The notes under the pieces: generated by a model | Databases searched by the model: none | What the model was told of the DNA's origin: nothing | The model's input: the letters and a program-made list of their open reading frames with translations, nothing else | Shown here: one piece after another, positions 15,630 through 22,606 of the stretch | Numbering within the stretch: the first letter of the stretch is position 1 | Layout of the letters: every line of letters starts with the position of its first letter | Translations under genes and position numbers: made by a program | NCBI GenBank assembly: GCA_018819925.1 | Contig: JAHJPG010000064.1 | Coordinates: 1 to 34,435 of the forward strand | DNA length: 34,435 bases | DNA from: Pseudomonadota bacterium | Lineage (GTDB): Bacteria; Desulfobacterota; Desulfarculia; Desulfarculales; Desulfarculaceae | Direction: 5' to 3'

Positions 15630-16471
15630 GCCAGGGCCTCCCGGGCGGCGCTCACCGCATTGGTGAACATGGCCAGGCCCAGGCCCGCGCCCAGGGGATC
15701 GGGCTCCTGGCCCTGGCGGCGGGCCCGCTCCCGGTGCAGGGTCCAGTCCGGATGCTGGCTGGCCCGGTAAAAGCCCTCGGGGTGGGGCATGAGCCCGAAG
15801 ACCCGGCCGCTGGGGTCGCAGATGCCGGCGATGTCGTGCAGCGAGCCGTTGGGATTGGCCGGCCAGCGGCCCCGGGCGAGCTTGCCCTTGCCGTCGCCGT
15901 AGCGCACCGCCACCATCCCCTGGTCCTCCAGCTCGCGCAAGGTGTTGTCATCGCAGACGAACTTGCCCTCGCCGTGACGCACGGGCAGATCCAGGCGGCC
16001 CAGGCCCTTGGTGAACAGACAAGGGCTCTGGGTTTCCACCAAAAGCTCCGACCAGCGGTCCTGGAAGTTGCCGCAATCATTGGCCATGAGGGCCACCTGC
16101 CGCTCCCAGCCCCGCAGCATGGGCAAAAGGCCCAGGTTCACCAGGGCCTGGAAGCCGTTGCAGATGCCCATGACCAGGCCGCCGCGCTCCAAAAAGTCCC
16201 GCAGCTGCCCGCCCAGGTGGTTGCCCAGGCGGGTGGCCAAAAGCACCCCGGCCCCGTGGTCGTCGCCCCAGGCAAACCCGCCGTCAAAGACGAGTATCTG
16301 GTAGTTATCAAGTGTTTCCATAGGCTTGCGCATGCGAGTGCCGGTAAGGTCGCTGATATGCACCCGCACCGCATCCGCTCCGGCCAATTCCAGGGCGTGG
16401 GCCGTCTCCCAGTCGCAGTTGAGCCCAAAGCCGCTGAGCACCAGGGCCCTGACCTTATCGCCGCCGGGCAT
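15626..16471 (-). CDS. purQ: FGAM synthase glutaminase subunit PurQ
   Basis: The 281-residue class I glutamine amidotransferase supplies ammonia to PurL in the fourth step of purine synthesis. The nucleophile cysteine is in GICNGFQAL and the catalytic His-Glu pair is in LMPHPEGF. The GFGLNCDWE start, DGGFAWGDDHGAGV and ANDCGNFQDRW segments are typical of FGAM synthase glutaminases. At 281 residues it is longer than the small (about 225) PurQ of Bacillus type and nearer the domain fused in large PurL proteins. It overlaps purL by 1 nt (TGATG). Confidence 0.95.
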   Translation of the reverse strand: MPGGDKVRALVLSGFGLNCDWETAHALELAGADAVRVHISDLTGTRMRKPMETLDNYQILVFDGGFAWGDDHGAGVLLATRLGNHLGGQLRDFLERGGLVMGICNGFQALVNLGLLPMLRGWERQVALMANDCGNFQDRWSELLVETQSPCLFTKGLGRLDLPVRHGEGKFVCDDNTLRELEDQGMVAVRYGDGKGKLARGRWPANPNGSLHDIAGICDPSGRVFGLMPHPEGFYRASQHPDWTLHRERARRQGQEPDPLGAGLGLAMFTNAVSAAREALA

Positions 16472-19400
16472 CAGACCATCCTCCCGAAGCGCCGCAGCCA
16501 GACCCGGCGCATCTGGGCCCCCTTGAGCCCCAGCACCGGCCGGCCGGCCAGGCTTGCCCTTAGTTCCTGTTTGCGGGTGACCCGGCCCACCTGGGCCCAG
16601 GGCACGCCTTGCATCAATTTCTCAAACTCGCCGGTCAGCCCCGGGGCCACGGTCACCACCATGCGCCCGGTGGATTCGCTGAACAAAAGGCGCATGGCGT
16701 CCAGGCCGTCCTGGGTGGGCAGGCCGTCCAGCTCAATCGTTAGGCCCAAGCGCCCGGCCAAGACCATGCGGGCCAGGGCCAGGGCCAGGCCGCCCCGGCT
16801 GGGCACGCAGGCCGAGGCCACCAGGCCGTCCCTCAGCCCGGCGTACAGGGCCCGGCACATGCGCTTGGAAGCGGCGAAATCGCTCTGGGGAACGTTGAGC
16901 CCGGTGTGGCCCCACAGGCCGTAGAGGGCGCCGGCCCCCAGCTCGTCCTTGGTCAGGCCCAACACGTAAACATGGTCCCCGGCCATCTTGGGCTCCAGGG
17001 TTTGCAGGGCCCCCAGGTCGGGCACCGGGGCGGTGGCGGTGAACATCATGGTGGGCGGACCGCTCACCCGCTGGCAGGAGCCGTGGCGTCCGGTGAGGGT
17101 GCCGTCCACGTACATGGAGTCCTTGCCCGAGAGCAGGGGAACCTCCAGGGCCTGGCAGGCGTCCTTGAGCCCCCAACAGGCCCGCACCAGCTGGGCCGCC
17201 TTGTAGCGGCCGTCGGGGTTGGTGGCCGGGTGGTAGATGATGCTGGGCCAGCAGAAGTTGTCCACCCCGCCCACCTGCTCTGGGTCGCCGCCCACCGCCA
17301 CCAGGCGGCGCATGGCCTCCTCCACGCTGGCGGTGACCATGTGGTAGGTGTCGATGTCGCCGTAGTCGGTATTGAGTACCTGGGCCATGGCCAGGCCGGT
17401 GGGGGAAGTGAGCACCGGCAAAATCACCGCCGCCTCGGAGGGGGCGTCCTGGTCCCGGCCCACGAAGGGCTTGACCAGGCTGGTGCCCTGCACCTCGTGG
17501 TCGTACTGGCGGTTTATCCACTCCCGGGAGCAGAGGTTGGGCGAATCCAACAGGTCCAGCACCAGGCCGCTGAGGTCGGCGGGCGGCTTGATCACCGGCT
17601 CGCTCAGGCCCCGGGCCTGGGGCGGGGTCCACAGGGCCTCGAACTCCCACTGGGGGAAGCCCTCTTCCAAAAACTCCACGTCCACGTAGCAGCAGACGTC
17701 ATCGCCGTAGGTGAGCTTGAGCTTGCCGTCGCCGGTGAAGCGGCCTATCACCGTGGACTCCACCTGGTGCTTGTCGGCCAGGGCCATGAAGGCTTCCCGG
17801 TCCTCTGGCTCCACGGCCACGGTCATGCGCTCCTGGCTCTCGCTCACCCAAATCTGCCAGGGGTCCAGGCCCTCGTATTTGAGCGGCACCTTCTTGAGGT
17901 CCACCTCGGCCCCGGGGCTGAAGCGGGCGCTCTCGCCCACCGAGCTGCTCAGGCCGCCGCCGCCGTTGTCGGTGATGTAGGGCACCAGTCCGGCGTCGCG
18001 GGCCTCCAGGAGGAAGTCGTGCATCTTCTTTTGGGTGTAGGGGTCGCCGATCTGCACGTGGCCCGCCGGGGTGTTCTCGCTGTAGCCGGCGCTGGAGGCG
18101 GTGACCCCGTGGATGCCGTCGGCCCCCACCCGGCCCCCGCACATGACCACCAACTGGCCGGGCTTGGTGGTCTTGTGCTCGGTGGGTTCGCCGTCCAGCC
18201 GGGCGGGCATAACCCCCAAGGCGGAGACGAACACCAGGCACTTGCCCAGGTAGCGGGGGTCGAAATACAAGATGCCCGAGGCGGTGGGGATGCCGCTCTT
18301 GTTGCCGCCGTCGCGCACCCCCTCGATGATGCCGTCCAGCAGGCGCCGGGGGTGCAGGGCCGGGGTCAGCTCGCCGCCGTAGTCCCGGGGGGCCACGCAA
18401 AAGCCCCACAGTCCGGCCACCAGCTTGGAGCCCTTGCCGGTGCCCATGGGGTCGCGGTAGACCCCCACGATGCCGGTGATGGCCCCGCCGTAGGCCTCCA
18501 TGTTGCTGGGGCTGTTGTGGGTCTCGCCGGTGATAACGTAGTTGTTCTCATCGTCCAGCTTGGCCACCCCGGCGTTGTCCCACAGCACGCTCACCACCCA
18601 GTCCTTGGCCGCGGCCAGCTCCTCGGTGGGGGCCTTGATGCACTCCTTGAACAGGTTGGCCACCTCCCGGCGCTCGCCGCTCACCAGGTCCTGGTAGACG
18701 AAGCGCCCGCCGAAGGTGTTGTGGTTGCAATGGTCGCTGCGGGCCTGGCTTACGTATTCCAGCTCCACGTCGGTGGGGTCGTCCAGGCCGATGGCCCGGC
18801 GCTGGGCCCGCACCGCCGGGTCGTTGAAATAGGCCCGGATCACCGGCACGTCCGCCGGGTTGAGGAACAGGTCCCGGGCCGCGCTCAAGTCCATCAGCTC
18901 CTGGTCGCTGCCGATGGCCAGGCTCCGCACGCTGGGGCTGTGGGCCAGGCGCACCTTGGGAATAACCACCCCCACGCCCTGGGCCGGGTCCCACTCGTCC
19001 CGGGGTATGATCCGCCAGGTCTGGATGAGCCCGTTGGCCAAAAGCTGGCGGCAGATGGCCTCGGCACCCTCGGCGTCCAGCTTGGGGGCCTCAAGCAGGA
19101 ACAGGCGGCTGAAGTACACCGCCTCGTCCTCGCCGAAGCTCACCCCCAGGGCGTCGGCCATGGCCTCCAGGGCGGTGTCGCCCTGGTTGTCCTTGACTCC
19201 GGGCTTGAAGCCCACCCACAGGGCCCAGTGGAAGCCGGGCAGCACCTCGTGGGCCAGGGGGCCGAAGGAGCTCAATTCGGTCACCGGGTTGGTGAATATC
19301 TCTTGCCGGGCCCGCTCCAGTTGGGCGGAATCCAGCCTGGTGTCGAAGGTCAAGACCTTGAGCACTCGAGCCCGTTCCAGGGTCAGGCCCAGGTAGGCCC

Positions 19401-19476
19401 GGGCCTTGTGGATGAGCCCGCCGGCGGCGGGGTCGTTAAGCTGGGGCTTGAGGCCTATTTCCAGGCGCTGGGCCAT
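16471..19476 (-). CDS. purL: FGAM synthase large subunit with PurS-like N-terminus (PurL/PurSL)
   Basis: The 1001-residue enzyme makes formylglycinamidine ribonucleotide from FGAR, ATP and the ammonia from PurQ. The N-terminal 150 or so residues (MAQRLEIGLKPQLNDPAAGG onward) are PurS-like, and the two-fold AIRS-type synthetase follows with QARSDHCNHNTFGG, GETHNSPSNMEAYGG and DNGGGGLSSSVGES motifs. The glutaminase is not fused but is the next gene. This PurS-PurL fusion with separate PurQ lies between the 1300-residue single-chain type and the three-subunit type. The ATG at 19476 has GAGGG 3 nt upstream. It leads the minus-strand operon that runs to metG. Confidence 0.95.
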   Translation of the reverse strand: MAQRLEIGLKPQLNDPAAGGLIHKARAYLGLTLERARVLKVLTFDTRLDSAQLERARQEIFTNPVTELSSFGPLAHEVLPGFHWALWVGFKPGVKDNQGDTALEAMADALGVSFGEDEAVYFSRLFLLEAPKLDAEGAEAICRQLLANGLIQTWRIIPRDEWDPAQGVGVVIPKVRLAHSPSVRSLAIGSDQELMDLSAARDLFLNPADVPVIRAYFNDPAVRAQRRAIGLDDPTDVELEYVSQARSDHCNHNTFGGRFVYQDLVSGERREVANLFKECIKAPTEELAAAKDWVVSVLWDNAGVAKLDDENNYVITGETHNSPSNMEAYGGAITGIVGVYRDPMGTGKGSKLVAGLWGFCVAPRDYGGELTPALHPRRLLDGIIEGVRDGGNKSGIPTASGILYFDPRYLGKCLVFVSALGVMPARLDGEPTEHKTTKPGQLVVMCGGRVGADGIHGVTASSAGYSENTPAGHVQIGDPYTQKKMHDFLLEARDAGLVPYITDNGGGGLSSSVGESARFSPGAEVDLKKVPLKYEGLDPWQIWVSESQERMTVAVEPEDREAFMALADKHQVESTVIGRFTGDGKLKLTYGDDVCCYVDVEFLEEGFPQWEFEALWTPPQARGLSEPVIKPPADLSGLVLDLLDSPNLCSREWINRQYDHEVQGTSLVKPFVGRDQDAPSEAAVILPVLTSPTGLAMAQVLNTDYGDIDTYHMVTASVEEAMRRLVAVGGDPEQVGGVDNFCWPSIIYHPATNPDGRYKAAQLVRACWGLKDACQALEVPLLSGKDSMYVDGTLTGRHGSCQRVSGPPTMMFTATAPVPDLGALQTLEPKMAGDHVYVLGLTKDELGAGALYGLWGHTGLNVPQSDFAASKRMCRALYAGLRDGLVASACVPSRGGLALALARMVLAGRLGLTIELDGLPTQDGLDAMRLLFSESTGRMVVTVAPGLTGEFEKLMQGVPWAQVGRVTRKQELRASLAGRPVLGLKGAQMRRVWLRRFGRMV

Positions 19477-19551
19477 GGTCCCTCACATGGTTAAACAAGC
19501 ATCACATCGGGAAAACATGATCTTAGCAAGCAGGCGGGAGCCTGGCAAGGC

Positions 19552-19695
19552 TCACTCCCGGGGAGGCAGCTTGGCGGCGAGTTTGCGCAACCAGCGGGCC
19601 AGGAGCAAACCCGTGCCCACGGCCACCAGAATGCCCAGGGTCATGGCCAGGGTCTTGATGGCCCACAGGGGCAGGGATTCGATGTATTCGAGCAT
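19552..19695 (-). CDS. Small single-helix membrane protein
   Basis: A 47-residue ORF starts at the ATG at 19695, with GAGGAG 3 nt upstream, and reads MLEYIESLPLWAIKTL, then a hydrophobic stretch (residues about 15-35, AMTLGILVAVGTGLLLA), then a basic end (RWLRKLAAKLPPRE). The order suggests one transmembrane helix with its positive C-terminus in the cytoplasm. I recognise no family. It stops 75 nt before purL on the same strand and could be the first gene of that operon or an independent one. Its amphipathic ends and good ribosome site make it more credible than the overlapping frames. Confidence 0.6.
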   Translation of the reverse strand: MLEYIESLPLWAIKTLAMTLGILVAVGTGLLLARWLRKLAAKLPPRE

Positions 19696-19710
19696 GGGCT
19701 CCTCGGCTTT

Positions 19711-19768
19711 GTTTCACGAGCGCGGCTTTGCTGGAAGCCCGAAGTGGTGAAGCCATTATTCGTGAAAC
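19711..19768. repeat. Nested inverted repeat between the small membrane gene and the permease gene
   Basis: GTTTCACGA (19711-19719) pairs with TCGTGAAAC (19760-19768), and inside it GGCTT (19724-19728) pairs with AAGCC (19750-19754), with 4-nt and 5-nt bulges between the stems. It lies in the divergent promoter region, so it could be an operator pair, a leader RNA fold or a small palindromic element. Confidence 0.6.
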
Positions 19769-19851
19769 ACTTCAGCTTACCCGAATATTATACCGGCTCG
19801 TCCCCGCGCTCAAGGCCTGGCGCTTTAGCCTTGGCTGTAACATAATGGGGC

Positions 19852-21192
19852 ATGCCCAATAGCGACTGCCAACCCCAGCCGGCCCTGGAGATTCTCCACC
19901 CCCTGGACCGCTGGCCTCCTCCGGGGGTCACCGTGGTGCTGGCCATTCAGTGGCTGGTCATCCTGGTGCCCGGAGTGTTGGTGCTGGGCGAGGTGGTGGG
20001 CCTGGCCTGGGGCCTGGACGCCGCCGCACGGGTGGAGTACATGCAGCGGCTCCTCTTGGTCAGCGCGGCGGCCCAGGCGGCCCAGGTGCTCTGGGGCCAC
20101 CGCCTGCCCGGCCAGGTGGGGCCCTCGGCGGTGCTCATCGTGGGCACCCTGGCCACCATCTCCAGCGGCCCGGCCTCGGTGGCCGGGGCCATGGCCGTGG
20201 GCGCGGGCCTCACCGCCCTGGCCGGCTTCAGCGGTCTGGCCGCCCGCCTGGGGCGTCTCTACACCCCGCCGGTGCTGGCCTCCACCTTGCTGCTGGTGGC
20301 CATGAGCCTGACCCCCACCATGCGCGACCTGCTCTACAGCCCGGCCGCCGGGGGCGGCTCCGTCTCGGGCGGCTTCCTGTTCGGCCTGGGCCTGGTGCTG
20401 GTAATGCTCCTGGCCCAGTACCGCCTCAAGGGCCTGTGGTCCTCGGCGGTGCTCTTGTTGGGCATGGCCGTGGGCAGCCTGGTCTACTACGCCATTGGCC
20501 TGGAGCCCTGGCCCGCCTGGCGGGGCGGCACCCTCACCGGCCTGCCGGCGCTGTTTCCCACCGGCCTGGAGTTCAACCCCGGGGTGATCGCCGCCTTCGT
20601 GCTGTGCTATCTGGCGCTCATCAGCAACGAGCTGGCCACCATCGAGTCCACCGGCCGCCTAATCGGGGCCACGGGCATGGACGGGCGGGCCAACCGGGCG
20701 GTGGCCGTGGCCGGCCTGGGGGGGGTGGCCGCCGGGCTCATGGGCTCCCTGGGGCCGGTGACCTATTCGGTGAGCCCGGCGGTGGTCATAAGCACCAGGA
20801 GCGCCAGCCGTTACACGCTGCTGCCCATGGCCGGAGCAGTGGCGGCCCTGGCCCTGTGGCCGGGGGGGCTGTCCCTGTTCAGCCTGGCGCCCGCCCCGGT
20901 GGTGGGGGCTGTGCTGGTCACCCTCATGGCCCAGAGCGTCTACGCCGCCCTGCACCTGCTTTTGTCCGGCGGCAAGATGCCCACCTGGGCCAGCGGGGCC
21001 ACGGTGGGGGTGGCGCTCACCGCCGGGGTGATCGTGAGCTTCATCCCCGAGGAGGCCCGCCAGGCCCTGCACCCGGTAATCCGGCCCATCCTGGCCAACG
21101 GCTTCGTGGTGGGCCTGGTGCTGGCACTGTTGCTGGAGCATGTCCTGCTGCGGCGCAAGAGGGAGGACCCGGCCCCGGTGCCTCGTCTGTAG
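19852..21192 (+). CDS. NCS2-family nucleobase permease, divergent
   Basis: This 446-residue inner-membrane protein has about 12-14 hydrophobic helices and fits the NCS2 (uracil/xanthine/urate permease) family: an AIQWLVILVPGVLVLG helix 1, GQVGPSAVLIVGTL in helix 3, NELATIESTGRLIG in helix 8, and LGPVTYSVSPAVVISTRSAS in helix 10. Key family positions differ: the usual QH of helix 1 is QW, and the N-x-G of helix 10 is S-P-A, so its substrate may not be a classical base. The start at 19852 has only a weak GGGG site. It faces away from purL. Purine or pyrimidine uptake is inferred. Confidence 0.82.
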   Translation: MPNSDCQPQPALEILHPLDRWPPPGVTVVLAIQWLVILVPGVLVLGEVVGLAWGLDAAARVEYMQRLLLVSAAAQAAQVLWGHRLPGQVGPSAVLIVGTLATISSGPASVAGAMAVGAGLTALAGFSGLAARLGRLYTPPVLASTLLLVAMSLTPTMRDLLYSPAAGGGSVSGGFLFGLGLVLVMLLAQYRLKGLWSSAVLLLGMAVGSLVYYAIGLEPWPAWRGGTLTGLPALFPTGLEFNPGVIAAFVLCYLALISNELATIESTGRLIGATGMDGRANRAVAVAGLGGVAAGLMGSLGPVTYSVSPAVVISTRSASRYTLLPMAGAVAALALWPGGLSLFSLAPAPVVGAVLVTLMAQSVYAALHLLLSGGKMPTWASGATVGVALTAGVIVSFIPEEARQALHPVIRPILANGFVVGLVLALLLEHVLLRRKREDPAPVPRL

Positions 21193-21389
21193 GCGGCGGC
21201 TGCGCCAGACGGCGGGATGCCGCGTTGCCGACCTCGCTTAGACCTCGGCGTATCAGCAATACGCCTGCGGTCTGCGCTCGCCGGCGCCTTGCCTGCCGCC
21301 GCCTGGCTGTGCCGCTGGGAGAGTGGTGGGGAATAGAGATTCTAGAATCGTGTAGGTTGGCGTAGAGGGCGCAAGCCCGAAACCCAACG
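21192..21389 (+). repeat. Composite dispersed repeat copy R2 (modules A and B)
   Basis: Module A runs from the permease TAG stop to about 21315. Its ends pair (GGCTGCGCCAG with CTGGCTGTGCCGC at 21303-21315) and its centre is GGCGTAT-CAGCA-ATACGCC. Module B (21352-21389) is a hairpin GGTTGG...GGGC-GCAA-GCCC...ACCCAAC. The rest of the intergenic stretch (21390-21552) is locally AT-rich (about 21405-21480) and may hold the methyltransferase promoter, but no clear boxes are seen. Confidence 0.8.
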
Positions 21390-21552
21390 ATTTCCGATCA
21401 TTCGATGCATATATTTTACCAAGTTTAAGCAATATTATCGCCGCTGTATTTGCCTCGCCCCGCCTATACATTTAAAAGAAGGGGGCTGGACGCGCTTCGT
21501 TGGGGGGCCGGACGCCCGCTTTCTTGATCACTCCCATCAAGGAGACAGGCGC

Positions 21553-22407
21553 ATGCAGGAGAACAAACCCAGCCACACCGCCCTGCGCGTGGCCACCCAG
21601 CGGGCGGCCCATCAGCTTTTGGACGACCCCAAGGTCCTGGACGACCCGCAGGCCCTGGCCATCCTGGGCCCGGAGAGCGCCGCCGCCCTGCGGGCCGACC
21701 CGCGCGGCTCCGAGACCTCACCCATATCGCCCTATCTGCGGGCCTTCACCGCCGCGCGCAGCCGCTACGCCGAGGACCAGCTAGGCCGGGCGGTGGAGAG
21801 CGGCGTGGGGCAATACGTGGTGCTGGGCGCCGGGCTGGACACCTTCGCCCTGCGCAACCCCCACCCCCCTCAGGCCCTGCGGGTGTTCGAGGTGGACCAC
21901 CCGGCCACCCAGGCCTGGAAGCGTGAGCTTATGGCCCAGGCGGGCTTGGCCGTGCCGGAGGGCCTCACCTTCGCGCCCATGGATTTTCATGAACAGACCC
22001 TGGCCCAGGGCCTGGCCCAGGCGGGCCACGACCCGGCCCGGCCCACCTTCTTCTCCTGGCTGGGGGTGACCCCCTACCTCACCCCCGAGGCGGTTATGGC
22101 CACCCTGGGCTTCATCGCCTCGGCCCCGGTGGGCAGCGGGGTGGCCTTTGACTACGCCATTCTGCCCGAGCTTCTGGACCCCAGGGGGCGAATGGTACTT
22201 GAGGCTATCCTCCAGCGGGTTCAGGCCTCCGGCGAGCCCTGGCACGCCTTTTTCGACCCCGCCGCCCTGGCCGGGGAGCTGGCCGCCCTGGGCCTGGGCC
22301 GGGTGCGCGACCTGGACCAGGCCGGGATCAACCAGCTCTATTTTCGGGATCGCGGCGACGGGCTGGGGGTGGGGACGATGTTTCACCTCATGAGCGCCTG
22401 GGTTTAG
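21553..22407 (+). CDS. TIGR00027-type SAM methyltransferase (leucine carboxyl methyltransferase fold)
   Basis: The 284-residue protein has the LCMT/PpmS-like SAM fold: an N-terminal helical cap, motif I YVVLGAGLDTFALR near residues 89-102, the VDHPATQAWKRE acidic loop near 115-126, and a PTFFSWLGVTPYLTPEAV segment, all typical of the TIGR00027 family often found in actinobacteria and soil or sediment bacteria. The natural substrate is unknown, though relatives methylate small molecules such as polyketides. AAGGAG lies about 9 nt before the ATG. The gene stands alone between two copies of the composite repeat, which suggests a separate insertion. Confidence 0.88.
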   Translation: MQENKPSHTALRVATQRAAHQLLDDPKVLDDPQALAILGPESAAALRADPRGSETSPISPYLRAFTAARSRYAEDQLGRAVESGVGQYVVLGAGLDTFALRNPHPPQALRVFEVDHPATQAWKRELMAQAGLAVPEGLTFAPMDFHEQTLAQGLAQAGHDPARPTFFSWLGVTPYLTPEAVMATLGFIASAPVGSGVAFDYAILPELLDPRGRMVLEAILQRVQASGEPWHAFFDPAALAGELAALGLGRVRDLDQAGINQLYFRDRGDGLGVGTMFHLMSAWV

Positions 22408-22410
22408 TTT

Positions 22411-22600
22411 GGCAGGCGGCTTCGCCAGACACCGGATGGCAGGCGGCTTCGCCAGACGGCCGGGGGCTGCGTTACCGGCATCGCCCGGGCCTCGACGTAG
22501 CCAAGGCTACGCCTGCGGCCATCGCCGCGTCCGCCTGGCTGTGCCGCGAAGATATGAGTAATAGCGTAGGTTGGGTAGAGGGCGAAGCCCGAAACCCAGC
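22411..22600 (+). repeat. Composite dispersed repeat copy R3 (modules A and B, left end duplicated)
   Basis: It begins 4 nt after the methyltransferase stop. The 20-mer GGCAGGCGGCTTCGCCAGAC occurs at 22411-22430 and again at 22438-22457. The central hairpin is CGTAGCC-AA-GGCTACG (22496-22511) and the right end CTGGCTGTGCCGC is at 22535-22547. Module B follows at 22564-22600 with an inner GGGC-GAA-GCCC stem. It ends right before the convergent acetyl-CoA hydrolase stop at 22607. Confidence 0.85.
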
Positions 22601-22606
22601 AACTCC

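Noticed and set aside
16906-19494. 862-residue plus-strand ORF opposite purL
   Set aside because: PurL is certain on the minus strand, and this frame shows no domain.
19523-19756. 77-residue minus-strand ORF over the small membrane gene
   Set aside because: It overlaps the 47-residue membrane ORF in another frame and has a His/Pro-rich random composition without a hydrophobic or family signature.
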